Shown: positions 28,544 to 36,778 of the stretch, one piece after another
Layout: each line of letters begins with the position of its first letter
Position numbering within the stretch: the first letter of the stretch is position 1
Assembly (NCBI GenBank): GCA_027487775.1
Contig: JAIYCY010000025.1
Location: 507,618-571,617 of the forward strand
Source: Planctomycetaceae bacterium
Lineage (GTDB): Bacteria; Planctomycetota; Phycisphaerae; Tepidisphaerales; Tepidisphaeraceae
Direction: 5' to 3'
Length of the DNA stretch: 64,000 nt
Made by a program: the position numbers and the translations under genes
The notes under the pieces: model-generated
Databases searched by the model: none
The model's input: the letters and a program-made list of their open reading frames with translations, nothing else
Told to the model about the DNA's origin: nothing

Positions 28544-29907
28544 TTCGCGACCTCCCGCAGGTTCTCGGGGGCGGCGGGTGAAAGCTCAACGAGAGATTCG
28601 ATGCGGAGAGGGAAAGCGTGGGCGACTTCTTTGACTTGGTGGATGTCGACTTGGAGGAGGCGGTCGATTTCCTCTTCGAGTGTTCGTTGTGTCAGGCCAT
28701 ACGCCCAGCGCGTGCCGGTTCCGCGCATGCGGCCTGCGCTGGTTTCGGAGCCGAGTGTGAGTTGGGCGGCGATTTTGTTTCGAGCGCGGACGATTTCGTC
28801 GTGGGTGACGTTGGTAGCGAAGTTGGAGAGTTCGCGCTCGGCGATGTGGATGGATTCTTCGGTTCGCGCGGGATCGCTGACGAGGGCGAGCATGTAGATT
28901 CCGGCGTTGTCGTGGGGATAGAAGCTGAGGTCGGCTTCTTCCGCGATGGCGGGGTCGGTGAGTGCCCAGTAGAGGCGGCTTCCTTCGGAATCACCGATGA
29001 CATCCGCGAGGACGCGTGCGGCGTATCGTCGTTCGTCGCCGAGGCCTGGTGCGGACATGGTTGCGTTGACGTAGGCCCGACTGAGTTTGGCATCGACTTC
29101 GCGTACGACGCGCGGCGAGTGGGTGCGGGTGCCGGTTTGGGTGTGGGTGCCGGTTTGGGTGCCGGTTTGGGTGTGGGTGTGGGTGTGGGTGTGGGTGTGA
29201 ATCGGATCGATGATCGGGGATTGACGAGACGTGTGGTGCGGGGCGATCTGATCAGCGCCGGCGAGTCTGCCGAGTGTGGAGCGCAGTTTGCTCCGCATGG
29301 CATCGACATCGAACCGCCCTGCCACCGAGACGGCCATGTTGCTCGGTGCGTAAAAGCGCGCGTGGTAGCGTTGCATCTGCTCGCGTGTCATGGCGGAGAT
29401 GCTTTGTGTGGTTCCGATGATGGATCGTCCGAGCGGATGTTGGCCGAAGTGTTCAGCCATGGCGCGTTCGTAGACGCGTTGAGGCGGTTCGTCGGCGTAC
29501 ATGGCGATTTCTTCGAGGATGACGCCTCGTTCGGTTTCAAAATCCTCTCTGCGAAGGGCGGGGCTCATGAGCTCGGTCAAGAGTTCGAGGAACGGCTCGC
29601 CGAATTCTGGCAGGACGGAGGCGTAATAGACTGTGACTTCCTGGGTGGTGTAGGCGTTGTATCGCGCGCCGATGTCGTCGAGTTTTTCGCTCAGGGCCTG
29701 CCATCCGATGCGTTCGGAGCCTTTGAAGAGCATGTGTTCGAGGAAGTGACTAACGCCCCAGACGTCGAGCGATTCGTCGCGCGAGCCCGCCCGCACGAAG
29801 ACCCCGACGGCGACCGATTCCGCGCCGGGGATCGGATCCAGCAGTGCGGTCATTCCATTGTCCATGACCATTGAAAGCGGAAGAGATTGGGTGTGCAGAG
29901 GCTTCAT
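28540..29907 (-). CDS. M16-family zinc metallopeptidase
   Basis: A pitrilysin/processing-peptidase-like protein of 455 residues. The zinc site is intact: HFLEH (H54, E57, H58) and the third ligand in ILEEIAM (E133). The second M16 domain follows (ALVSDPARTEESIHIAEREL, with the RWAYGL substrate-binding motif at its end). Between the halves, residues 237-263 are a run of Thr-His and Thr-Gln/Gly dipeptides encoded by a hexanucleotide microsatellite, not normal for the family. M16 enzymes degrade peptides; the location is probably cytosolic since no signal peptide is visible. It is coupled to the downstream lipoprotein gene. Confidence 0.9.
   Translation of the reverse strand: MKPLHTQSLPLSMVMDNGMTALLDPIPGAESVAVGVFVRAGSRDESLDVWGVSHFLEHMLFKGSERIGWQALSEKLDDIGARYNAYTTQEVTVYYASVLPEFGEPFLELLTELMSPALRREDFETERGVILEEIAMYADEPPQRVYERAMAEHFGQHPLGRSIIGTTQSISAMTREQMQRYHARFYAPSNMAVSVAGRFDVDAMRSKLRSTLGRLAGADQIAPHHTSRQSPIIDPIHTHTHTHTHTQTGTQTGTHTQTGTRTHSPRVVREVDAKLSRAYVNATMSAPGLGDERRYAARVLADVIGDSEGSRLYWALTDPAIAEEADLSFYPHDNAGIYMLALVSDPARTEESIHIAERELSNFATNVTHDEIVRARNKIAAQLTLGSETSAGRMRGTGTRWAYGLTQRTLEEEIDRLLQVDIHQVKEVAHAFPLRIESLVELSPAAPENLREVAK
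29119..29200. repeat. GTGTGG hexanucleotide microsatellite inside the M16 gene
   Basis: At least five consecutive GTGTGG units (about 29169-29198) preceded by GGTGCCGGTTTGG variants. Each six-base unit encodes Thr-His on the minus strand, so slippage would lengthen or shorten the dipeptide run without a frameshift. Confidence 0.9.
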
Positions 29908-30107
29908 GGGTGAATTGGACAGCGGTCGGATGCTGGTCGTTGGCGGTCAGATGTTGGATGTGAGTTGTGAGTTGTGAGTTGTGAGTGTTGGGGTTGGGTC
30001 ACACGATGAGACGGGATGAAGCAGCGAGAGACGAAAAAGAGACACGGATCTCGAACGCGGGATCGGGGATTCTACAGCAGGAATGGGTTTGGGTTGATCG
30101 AAAAAAA
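29908..30107. other. Intergenic region with short GTTGTGA repeats
   Basis: A GAGTTGTGAGTTGTGAGTTGTGAGTG run lies around 29960-29988. No gene is supported. It ends in a seven-base A-run (30101-30107) that is a T-run at the 3' end of the tRNA-Leu(TAA) transcript. Confidence 0.5.
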
Positions 30108-30192
30108 TCCGGGCGGCGGGATTCGAACCCGCACGAGGGTTACCCCTCTGCGGATTTTAAGTCCGCTGCGTCTGCCATTTCGCCACGCCCGG
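30108..30192 (-). tRNA. tRNA-Leu (anticodon TAA)
   Basis: An 85-nt cloverleaf on the minus strand: acceptor CCGGGCG/CGCCCGG, D-arm GCG...CGC, anticodon stem GCGGA/TCCGC around CTTAAAA (anticodon TAA), long type II variable arm (AGGGGTAACCCTC) and T-arm GCGGG-TTCGAAT-CCCGC with discriminator A. The long variable arm and discriminator A fit leucine identity. CCA is not encoded. A T-run follows immediately and may end the transcript. Confidence 0.95.
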
Positions 30193-30363
30193 GCACTTAC
30201 CTCGACCGGCCTGACACCAATTTCGCACGTCCCTCCCTGATTTTCCAGCCTGCGAACGCAACACCCAACCGCTCCACAACCAACCGCGGGCTGCAACGAA
30301 CGGGCAGACCCCGCGCGCCCGGCCACGCCTCGCCCGCCCTCGCCTCGCAAGCTCCGAGCAGCC

Positions 30364-30398
30364 AAAGAAAAACCGAATCGAAAAGTCTATCGATTCGG
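30364..30398 (-). terminator. Rho-independent terminator downstream of tRNA-Leu(GAG)
   Basis: On the minus strand CCGAATCGA (30398-30390) pairs with TCGATTCGG (30381-30373) across an 8-nt loop, followed by TTTTTCTTT (30372-30364). It lies 55 nt downstream of the tRNA-Leu(GAG) 3' end. Confidence 0.8.
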
Positions 30399-30452
30399 CC
30401 CAACATCCGAACGTCGGTTGACCACCGACACTCGGTCAAAAAAACAGGAAAG

Positions 30453-30536
30453 TGCCCAGGAGAGGACTCGAACCTCCACGAGCTTGCGCTCGCTACCACC
30501 TCAAAGTAGTGCGTCTGCCAATTCCGCCACCTGGGC
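30453..30536 (-). tRNA. tRNA-Leu (anticodon GAG)
   Basis: An 84-nt cloverleaf on the minus strand: acceptor GCCCAGG/CCTGGGC, D-loop containing AATTGGCAGA, anticodon stem CTACT/GGTAG around TTGAGGT (anticodon GAG, reads CTC/CTT), type II variable arm (CGAGCGCAAGCTCG) and T-arm with TTCGAGT. Discriminator A. CCA is not encoded. Confidence 0.95.
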
Positions 30537-30569
30537 CTTGCGAGTCGTTTTGCGACCCGCGAGCCACGC

Positions 30570-30597
30570 AATATATCCGCCCCCCCTGTCCAATCAA
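30570..30597 (-). promoter_or_regulatory. Sigma-70-like promoter for tRNA-Leu(GAG)
   Basis: On the minus strand a -35 box TTGATT (30597-30592) and a -10 box TATATT (30575-30570) are 16 nt apart. Transcription would start about 7 nt later, some 25 nt before the mature tRNA 5' end. Confidence 0.6.
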
Positions 30598-30674
30598 CCC
30601 CCGTCGAGGGTAGGCGACCAGAATCCGTGAGGTCTTGTGGGTTGGGTGTCGGGGATGGGGTGGATGTGTGGCTC

Positions 30675-30702
30675 TTGTCTTGGATAGTGCGTCGTGTAAA
30701 CT
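30675..30702 (+). promoter_or_regulatory. Sigma-70-like promoter for tRNA-Ala
   Basis: TTGTCT (30675-30680) and TAAACT (30697-30702) with a 16-nt spacer; the tRNA 5' end is at 30714, giving a leader of only a few bases. Confidence 0.55.
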
Positions 30703-30713
30703 GCGGAACTCCC

Positions 30714-30784
30714 GGGGCGATGGTCTAACGGGATGACGGCTGAATCGCATTCAGCAAATCGGGGTTCGATTCCCCGTCGCTCCA
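30714..30784 (+). tRNA. tRNA-Ala (anticodon CGC)
   Basis: A compact 71-nt cloverleaf: acceptor GGGGCGA/TCGCTCC including the G3:U70 pair that specifies alanine, D-arm GTC...GAC with a GG in the loop, anticodon stem GCTGA/TCAGC around ATCGCAT (anticodon CGC, reads GCG), and T-arm CGGGG-TTCGATT-CCCCG with discriminator A. The D-arm and short variable region look more like Glu/Gln tRNAs than standard tRNA-Ala, so identity rests on the anticodon and the G3:U70 pair. Confidence 0.8.
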
Positions 30785-30917
30785 TTCGACTCGGCCGAGT
30801 ACGGCCTCGCTCATGGCAGGCCTTCGACTCCGCCGACGACGGCCTCGCTCATGGCAGGCCTTCGACTCCACCGAGTACGGCCTCGCTCATGGCGGGCCTG
30901 TGGTAGGCCGAGTCGAA
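30785..30917. repeat. Three 38-bp tandem repeats abutting tRNA-Ala, closed by a 12-bp inverted repeat
   Basis: Units of 38 bp at 30785-30822, 30823-30860 and 30861-30898 start at the very base after the tRNA. The first bases (TTCGACTCGGCC, 30785-30796) reappear inverted as GGCCGAGTCGAA at 30906-30917, bounding the block. Unit 1 also contains the palindrome ACTCGGCCGAGT. Confidence 0.9.
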
Positions 30918-31594
30918 TGCCCTGAGAGTGTGGCCTTGGGCATCGAGAGGCTCCCCCCCCGCAACTGCTCTTTTTCGCTCGATTTCATGCGACTTTGTGT
31001 TTGTGCGGTTGGTGCGTCGCGAGGACGATTTTGGGTGGAATTCGAAACGGTCGAATGGGGCAGTGCGACGGCTTTGATTGTGGGGCGGATGGCGCTGCGC
31101 GGATGGGGACGCAGGCGCGCAGCGCGCCCGTAGATATAGAGAGCGAGATCGCGATCGCGTGCATGGGGTGCATGGGTGCATCAGTTCATGGGTCCATGAG
31201 TGCATCAGTCCATGAGTGCATGGGTGCGGCCGTGATGGAGCGAGATGGTGAGATGGGTTGATTCGCGGGCGATTTTTGAGTGTCGAGCGGTTTGGAGGGC
31301 TTGGCGTGAGAGGATAAGTGCTGGCCGGGCGGTGGATTGAGGATCGGGTGAGTGGAGGGCGATGCTGAGCGAGTTGGTTGCGCGAGCGTGAGGAATGTGT
31401 GCGCGAGTGGGCGGAACGAGCGCGCGAATGTGTGGAACGAGCGCGCGAATGTGTGGAAACGGATGTGAGTGATACTGAATCAGGATGGGCCCGCGACGTT
31501 CGATTCGTCGCGGGGCGATGCTGCGTGAGTGGACACGCGTGGGTTAGGCGTGGATGAGGCGCGATCGGTATGAGTGGCGAGTTGGTAGTTTGGA
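30918..31594. other. 677-bp intergenic region with simple repeats
   Basis: No gene supported. GCATGGGTGCATCAGTTCAT-like copies lie at about 31160-31230 and GCGCGAATGTGTGGAACGA copies at about 31405-31465. Long open frames here on the minus strand are compositional (His/Ser/Arg-rich) and lack start signals. Confidence 0.4.
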
Positions 31595-33289
31595 TTACCA
31601 GCGATCGAAGGTTGAATAGAAGGGTTCGTTGGGGACGTAAGCGCCTGTGCCGTCGATTTTGAGGAGTCCTGCGGGTCCTGCCCATGTGTCGGCGATGACG
31701 AGGCAGAAGTAGAAGGCGCTTTCGACGTTGGCTTTGATCCAGGGTCTGAGTTCGTTGAGTTGTTGAGCCCAGCGTGTGGTGCCGGCGCCGGCGGCGTGCA
31801 GGTTCCACTCGGTGATGGTCAGGGGGGTGTCTCCGATGAGACGTTTGACCTGCTGGAGTCGGGAGATTTGGTCGGCGGGTGTGTTGCCGTAGGGGTGGAA
31901 GTTGGCGTAGTCGACGTAGTCGAGATAGCCGTAGGAGATGAGGGTTTTGAGCGCGTTGACGTCCCAAGTGGGTCCAGCGCCGACGACTTTTTCACCGCGA
32001 GTTCGGAAGACATCGTTGGCGGCGCGGAGGACGTTTTGGACGTAGTCGCGTTGTGTGCCTTTCCAGTAGCTGGTTTTGTTGGGTTCGTTGACGATTTCCC
32101 AGCGATCGACGGCATCTTTGAGTCCGGGCTTTCGGAGGATCCATTCGAAGTAGTTTTTGGCCCGTTGGTAGGTGGGTGTTTTGTCGTCGTGGAGCAGGAG
32201 GGTGACTTTGAAGCCGGCGCGGTGCCATTCGATGGCGCGGTCGTAGGCGAGTCGATTGCGGAGTGTGTTCCATTCGAGGTCGCTCCACATGCGGACGGCG
32301 GTGATGCCGAGTTTGCGGAGGTGTGGAGCGGATTTGGCGACGTCGTCGGCGTCTGAGACGGAGATGCCGTCGAAGTAGCCGAGGGACTGTGTGGGACGTT
32401 GTCCTGAGGAGGTGATGCGTGCGGCGGATGTGTTGATTCGAATGGTGTTGGACGGCGTGCTGATTTGTCCTGCGTTCTCGGCGGAGATACGGAAGAAGTA
32501 GAGGGAGCTATGTGAGAGTCCGGTGATGAAATGTCGAACGACGCCGGTATTGAGCGTGGCGATGCGTGTGAATTTTTTGCCGTCGCGACTTTGTTCGAGG
32601 ATGAACTTGGATTTGCCGTTGGAGGGGTCGTTCCAGGCGAGATCGACGGCATCGGCGCGGATGCCGGTGGCGCGGAGATTGGTGGGTGCGGATGGTCGGA
32701 TGCCGGTCTGTGAGGTGGTGGTCTGCTTGATCTGAATGGAGTTGATTTTGTTGTTGATGGCGCTGGGCGCGCTGGTGAGCGTGAGTCGGCCGTCGCGGAC
32801 GTTGATGTTGGCGGAGCCTGTGGCGAATCGCTGTTTGCTGTTGGCCTGGTGGTTGATCAGGAGCGAGCCTTCGACGTTGATTGCATAGCGGGAGTCGAAG
32901 AAGGACGGATCGCCGGCGGAGATGTTGATGCGGTAGGTTCCGTTGGGGACGGCGATCTCCCAAGTGCGAGCGCGGAAGCGTGAGGAGTTGAAGTGAAGGA
33001 GCGTGGAGGTGGTGCGATCGCGTGTCGATGAGGCTCCGCGATCGCGAGCGCTGGAGCGATTGTCGAGGTCCCAGCCGTAGGTGAGTCCGTTGCGAGCGCC
33101 GTAGGTCTGACCGGTATCGGCCACGAATCCTGCGGGGACGGTGGTCGAGGCGGGCTGAAAGTTGACGGCGGCGCTGAAGCTCAGGAGCGTGCGTGACTCG
33201 ATCGATTCCATGCGTGCGGCGTATGCCGTGGGTCGCGCGTCGACAGCACGCTTGAGATTGCGCGAACCGAGAGTGCGAGGATGCGACAT
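31595..33289 (-). CDS. Secreted glycoside hydrolase with malectin-like and fibronectin III domains
   Basis: A 564-residue exported protein. Residues 27-38 (MESIESRTLLSF) match the short N-terminal motif typical of planctomycete cell-surface or secreted proteins. A malectin-like carbohydrate-binding domain spans about 40-190 (PNGTYRINISAGDPSFFDSR), then an Fn3 domain (198-288), then a TIM-barrel glycosidase domain. The likely acid/base Glu is E402 in WEIVNEPNK and the nucleophile E494 in TITEWNLH, which fits clan-A families such as GH39 or GH5. It probably degrades extracellular polysaccharide. No polysaccharide-utilisation cluster surrounds it. Confidence 0.85.
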   Translation of the reverse strand: MSHPRTLGSRNLKRAVDARPTAYAARMESIESRTLLSFSAAVNFQPASTTVPAGFVADTGQTYGARNGLTYGWDLDNRSSARDRGASSTRDRTTSTLLHFNSSRFRARTWEIAVPNGTYRINISAGDPSFFDSRYAINVEGSLLINHQANSKQRFATGSANINVRDGRLTLTSAPSAINNKINSIQIKQTTTSQTGIRPSAPTNLRATGIRADAVDLAWNDPSNGKSKFILEQSRDGKKFTRIATLNTGVVRHFITGLSHSSLYFFRISAENAGQISTPSNTIRINTSAARITSSGQRPTQSLGYFDGISVSDADDVAKSAPHLRKLGITAVRMWSDLEWNTLRNRLAYDRAIEWHRAGFKVTLLLHDDKTPTYQRAKNYFEWILRKPGLKDAVDRWEIVNEPNKTSYWKGTQRDYVQNVLRAANDVFRTRGEKVVGAGPTWDVNALKTLISYGYLDYVDYANFHPYGNTPADQISRLQQVKRLIGDTPLTITEWNLHAAGAGTTRWAQQLNELRPWIKANVESAFYFCLVIADTWAGPAGLLKIDGTGAYVPNEPFYSTFDRW

Positions 33290-33484
33290 CGATCAACTCC
33301 GTCGTTAAAGGCCCGAGTTGTGTCGGCGAGTTGGATGACTTCACGCGGAAGTCCCGAGCACGACGACAGGAACAACTCACATGCCATGGGTCGGCGTGAT
33401 CGGAGCGTCGATGAAGCGGGAAAGGGGATTCGCGATTACTCGGACGTGGGTCGATGGCGCGAACGTGGACGTGCGTGGTCGGAT

Positions 33485-33985
33485 TCAGTCTGTTTTCGAG
33501 TGGTTTCGGCGATGTTTGTGGGCTTGCCTGGCGATTTCAGAAAGGAGCGACCGATAATCCGAGAGCGACAGCACGGCGTGGGGCTGAACGCTGACCACCA
33601 AATCCATCACGATCGGCCAATCGTGCCGGGCGAGTCGAAAGGCCTCGCGAAGCAGCCGTTTGATGCGATTTCGAACGACCGCCGACCCGACGCGTCGACC
33701 GATGCGAATGCCGAGCCGCGAGGCATGTTGGGCATGACTTGGGGATGGGATGGGCCGGCGCGGCGAACCGTGTGCTGCAGCATGGATCGGCATGACGGAC
33801 GGATCGCCTGATTGATTTGCAGGCGATGCGGTGGCATCGGTGACGTTCATGACAAAGCCGACGAGCGGCCCGCGCGCGATTCGGCCACCGCGACGCGTGA
33901 GAAGCTCGAAATCGGCTTGTCGCTTGATGCGGTCGTGTCTTTTGAACGTGGGTCGCGCCAAGAGAGGCAATATCCCAGAGTTCAT
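33485..33985 (-). CDS. rnpA: Ribonuclease P protein component, with an internal insertion
   Basis: The protein subunit of RNase P, which trims the 5' end of tRNAs. The conserved RNR region is clear (RLGIRIGRRVGSAVVRNRIKRLLREAF) and the N terminus matches FKRHDRIKRQADFELLTRRG. At 166 residues it is about 45 longer than typical RnpA: the extra length falls in a Ser/Pro/His-rich segment (about residues 47-88) between core strands. RnpA is normally encoded right after rpmH, but no L34 gene is found in the 140 bp upstream. Confidence 0.9.
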   Translation of the reverse strand: MNSGILPLLARPTFKRHDRIKRQADFELLTRRGGRIARGPLVGFVMNVTDATASPANQSGDPSVMPIHAAAHGSPRRPIPSPSHAQHASRLGIRIGRRVGSAVVRNRIKRLLREAFRLARHDWPIVMDLVVSVQPHAVLSLSDYRSLLSEIARQAHKHRRNHSKTD

Positions 33986-34125
33986 GCCAACAGCAATCCC
34001 CCCGCAGCACGCCGACCGATGCGGAAAGTTGCCGTCTCGTGCGGCGAATGCCTAGACTGTTGCTTGTTTGTCGTTTCAATAGCTGTTCGATCAATCAAAC
34101 CAATTGGAATCAGGAGTTTTGACCC

Positions 34126-34776
34126 ATGCCGAATCCGAACACGTCATCCGAGACTTTGCTGGACGCGTTGCGCTGGCGATATGCGACCAAGCAGTTTGAC
34201 CCGTCGCGGAAGCTGAGCGAAGCACAGATCAAGACGCTGGAGGAAACGCTGGTGCTCACGCCGAGCAGTTTCGGTTTGCAGCCGTGGCGATTCGAGTTCG
34301 TGACCGACGCCGCGATTCGGGCGGAATTGCTTCCGCATGCGTGGGGACAGAAGCAGATCGTCGATGCGTCGCTGCTGGTGGTCCTGACCGCACGACGTGA
34401 AATCGACGAGCCTTACCTCGATGGCTTCATCGAAGATACAGCGCGGACGCGTGGACATCCGGTCTCCGCGATCGCGGGGTATCGAGACATGATCGCAGGG
34501 TTTGCCCGGCAGTTGTCGGGGCAGCATTTGGCGTGGAACACGCGACAGGTGTACATCGCGCTCGGCCAACTGATGACCGCCGCTGCGCTGATGGGCATCG
34601 ACGCCTGCCCGATGGAAGGGATCAGCCCGCCTGACTTTGATCGGATTCTCGGCCTGAGCGACACGCCGTACGCGACCGTCGTCGCCTGCCCGATCGGCTT
34701 TCGACACGCTGACGACAAGTATGCTCACGCGAAGAAGGTCCGCTTCCCCGCATCGGCGGTGATACGGCATAGATGA
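34126..34776 (+). CDS. Nitroreductase-family NAD(P)H-dependent oxidoreductase
   Basis: A 216-residue FMN-dependent nitroreductase-fold protein. The N-terminal RRYATKQFDP-like segment (LRWRYATKQFDPSRKLS), SSFGLQPWRFEFV and the C-terminal GIDACPMEGISPPDFDRILGL match the NfsB/YdgI group. These reduce nitro compounds, quinones or flavins with NAD(P)H. AGGAG is well spaced before the ATG at 34126. The gene stands alone; rnpA is divergent. Confidence 0.9.
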   Translation: MPNPNTSSETLLDALRWRYATKQFDPSRKLSEAQIKTLEETLVLTPSSFGLQPWRFEFVTDAAIRAELLPHAWGQKQIVDASLLVVLTARREIDEPYLDGFIEDTARTRGHPVSAIAGYRDMIAGFARQLSGQHLAWNTRQVYIALGQLMTAAALMGIDACPMEGISPPDFDRILGLSDTPYATVVACPIGFRHADDKYAHAKKVRFPASAVIRHR

Positions 34777-34886
34777 GGCATCAACCGATCAGCACCCTCC
34801 GCAACGTCGCCTGAGCTTGCGTTATTGCCTGGGCGTGTGGTGTTGCGATGAGCTTCGTGGTGTTGATCGGTCCTTGCGTTGTAGCC

Positions 34887-34955
34887 GTGCGCCCATGTAC
34901 CCGTGCGCCCGTGTACCCGTGCGCCCATGTAGCCGTGCGCCAGTGTACCCGTGCG
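34887..34955. repeat. Four tandem 16-bp repeats
   Basis: GTGCGCCCATGTACCC and variants start at 34887, 34903, 34919 and 34935, followed by a partial fifth copy. They lie in the spacer between the nitroreductase gene and the convergent hypothetical gene. Confidence 0.85.
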
Positions 34956-34973
34956 ATTGAGCGTTGGTCTGTT

Positions 34974-35471
34974 TTAGTACCAGACGTTGAGCACGAGCGC
35001 GGGTTCGCGGATTTTGCCTTCGAAGGTCATGACGGTAGGCGTGACGAACTTGACTTCGATGTCGGGGTGTTCGTCGAGCCAGGCGTTGATGGCGTTGTCG
35101 AGGTATCGGAGTCCTTCGTCGCTGTATTTGCAGTGGAAACTGCGTACTCGGCAGGCGCCTGTGCCGGTGCGGTTGGTCGGGCGTTTGAAGGCTTCGACGA
35201 TTTTGACGCGGTCGGTTTCGAGGCTCTTGATGCGGCTTCCACCGACGCTGTCCCCGGGCTTGAGGCCTGGTGTGCCTGGTTTGCTGAGTTGGGCGTCTTC
35301 GTCATCGACAAGGGCGATGGGTTCATCGTCGTCGAGTCGGATTTTGTCGAGTGGTTTCTGCGCATGGGCGGCCGCCTCTTTGTGGCTAAGCTCCATGAGC
35401 GGATCGACGAGTCCCCCGCCCGAAGCGGGTTTGGGCATGGGTCGTGGAATGGGATGACGCGGGTCGTGCAT
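34974..35471 (-). CDS. Hypothetical protein
   Basis: A 165-residue soluble protein with no recognised domain. The first half is Pro- and charge-rich and likely disordered; residues 90-165 look folded, with KYSDEGLRYLDNAINAWLDE followed by HPDIEVKFVTPTVMTFEG and a C-terminal LNVWY. The end pattern resembles small regulatory domains but is not assigned. A strong GGAGG lies upstream of the ATG. It converges with the nitroreductase gene. Confidence 0.55.
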   Translation of the reverse strand: MHDPRHPIPRPMPKPASGGGLVDPLMELSHKEAAAHAQKPLDKIRLDDDEPIALVDDEDAQLSKPGTPGLKPGDSVGGSRIKSLETDRVKIVEAFKRPTNRTGTGACRVRSFHCKYSDEGLRYLDNAINAWLDEHPDIEVKFVTPTVMTFEGKIREPALVLNVWY

Positions 35472-35909
35472 GGCTTCCTCCGGATGGAAAGAACTCCTCC
35501 GAGTCGTGAGGAAGCGAACGATTCGTCACGACTCGCTGCAGACAGATATGACAGGAGGAGTCTACCACACATGTGCGATCTGTCATCCCTGAAGGTGCAA
35601 ACATATTTTCGCAGGAAGAAGGAGGCTTGGCGGGTTGGGAGCGGGTGTATTGTTTGGCAGATTTTCGAATGACGATTGTGTTGCCGGTGGTAAGAAACCG
35701 GATAGATTGGGGGTTGTCGGTGGCGGGTTTTTGTCGACCTGTGGAAGCGTGCGTGAGTGCGGTCTGTCCTCTGGTGCGTCTGGTCCCGTCTCGGTCACAA
35801 GGGGTGACCGTCTTCTCGTATTGGCCCGGAAGAGACCGTGTCGAGCGGCCAGCATAGAGGGTGATTCGCCGGGCGAGTGCCTGGTCGGACACGATTCGGA
35901 GACCCGCAC
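35472..35909. other. 438-bp region upstream of the RRM protein gene
   Basis: No gene is supported. The region contains divergent promoters of the hypothetical gene and the RNA-binding protein, but no convincing consensus boxes were found. Confidence 0.4.
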
Positions 35910-36326
35910 ATGGGTAAGCGTTTGTACGTGGGCAATTTGCCCTATTCGGTTGATTCGTCGGAACTTCAGGAACTCTTCGCCGCCCATGGGACGGTGTCGC
36001 AGGCTCAGGTCATCAGTGATCGGGAGTCTGGTCGGAGCAAGGGTTTTGGTTTTGTGGAGATGGCGAGCGACGACGAAGCCGAGGCCGCGATTGCGGCGAT
36101 GAACGGCAAGGAGATGGGAGGTCGCGCGTTGACGGTCAATGAAGCCAAGCCGAAGGAGAGCTTTGGCGGTGGCGGTGGCGGTCGCGGTGGCTACGGCGGT
36201 GGTGGTGGTGGGTACGGCGGCGGTGGCGGTGGCGGTCGAGGTGGCTATGGCGGAGGTCGCGGTGGTGATCGCGGCGGACGCGGTGGCGATCGAGGCGGTG
36301 ACCGCGGCGGACGTGATCGGTATTGA
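35910..36326 (+). CDS. Glycine-rich RNA-recognition-motif protein
   Basis: A 138-residue protein. One RRM domain (residues 1-80) with RNP2 (LYVGNL) and RNP1 (KGFGFVEM), then a Gly/Arg/Tyr-rich tail of about 55 residues (GGYGGGGGGYGG, GGDRGGRGGDRG). Such bacterial RRM proteins bind single-stranded RNA and are linked to cold response in cyanobacteria; the RGG-type tail could aid phase separation or RNA contact (inference). ATG at 35910 opens the domain; the longer frame from 35877 has no signal. Confidence 0.92.
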   Translation: MGKRLYVGNLPYSVDSSELQELFAAHGTVSQAQVISDRESGRSKGFGFVEMASDDEAEAAIAAMNGKEMGGRALTVNEAKPKESFGGGGGGRGGYGGGGGGYGGGGGGGRGGYGGGRGGDRGGRGGDRGGDRGGRDRY

Positions 36327-36375
36327 ACTCCGCTAGCGCAGTGAACTCACCCTTACGCCATTGACCCGCGCTGAA

Positions 36376-36440
36376 GCTGATGCCCCGCGCTGATGCCCCG
36401 CGCTGATGCCCCGCGATGATGCCCTGCGCTGATGCTAATG
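36376..36440. repeat. Tandem 13-bp repeats GCTGATGCCCCGC
   Basis: Copies at 36376, 36389 and 36402 are identical, with degenerate copies at 36415 and 36428. They follow the RRM gene by 50 bp. Confidence 0.9.
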
Positions 36441-36778
36441 TGCTGCGAGATCGCGGTTGAACCGTGCGTTGAGCCCGTGCGATTGGGATCTGCGATCGAT
36501 CCTCTGGATGATCCACCGGTCGGTTCAGCCTGCCCATTCAGCTGAGCGTCATGTCATGGCCGTGCCAATGCATCGCTGGCGTGGGCCCGATGTTTTGTCG
36601 TGTTGTGTTTCGTTCTTTTGTCAGTTCGTGGTCGGAGGCTTAGCGTGCCAGATGAGATCGACTGAGGTCCGCCGAGTCGAACGGATCGCTCGAGTGTGTC
36701 GCTCGGTTTGCTAAGGCCTCATTTAGATTGTCTCAAGACGCATCCGAGGTCGAATCCGCACGCGTGTCGTGATACACT

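Noticed and set aside
33986..34125. rpmH expected upstream of rnpA
   Set aside because: No frame resembling the basic L34 sequence is present on the minus strand in this short spacer.
36457..36714. 85-codon open frame in the gap before the candidate RNA
   Set aside because: No ribosome-binding site, no domain, and composition unlike neighbouring genes.
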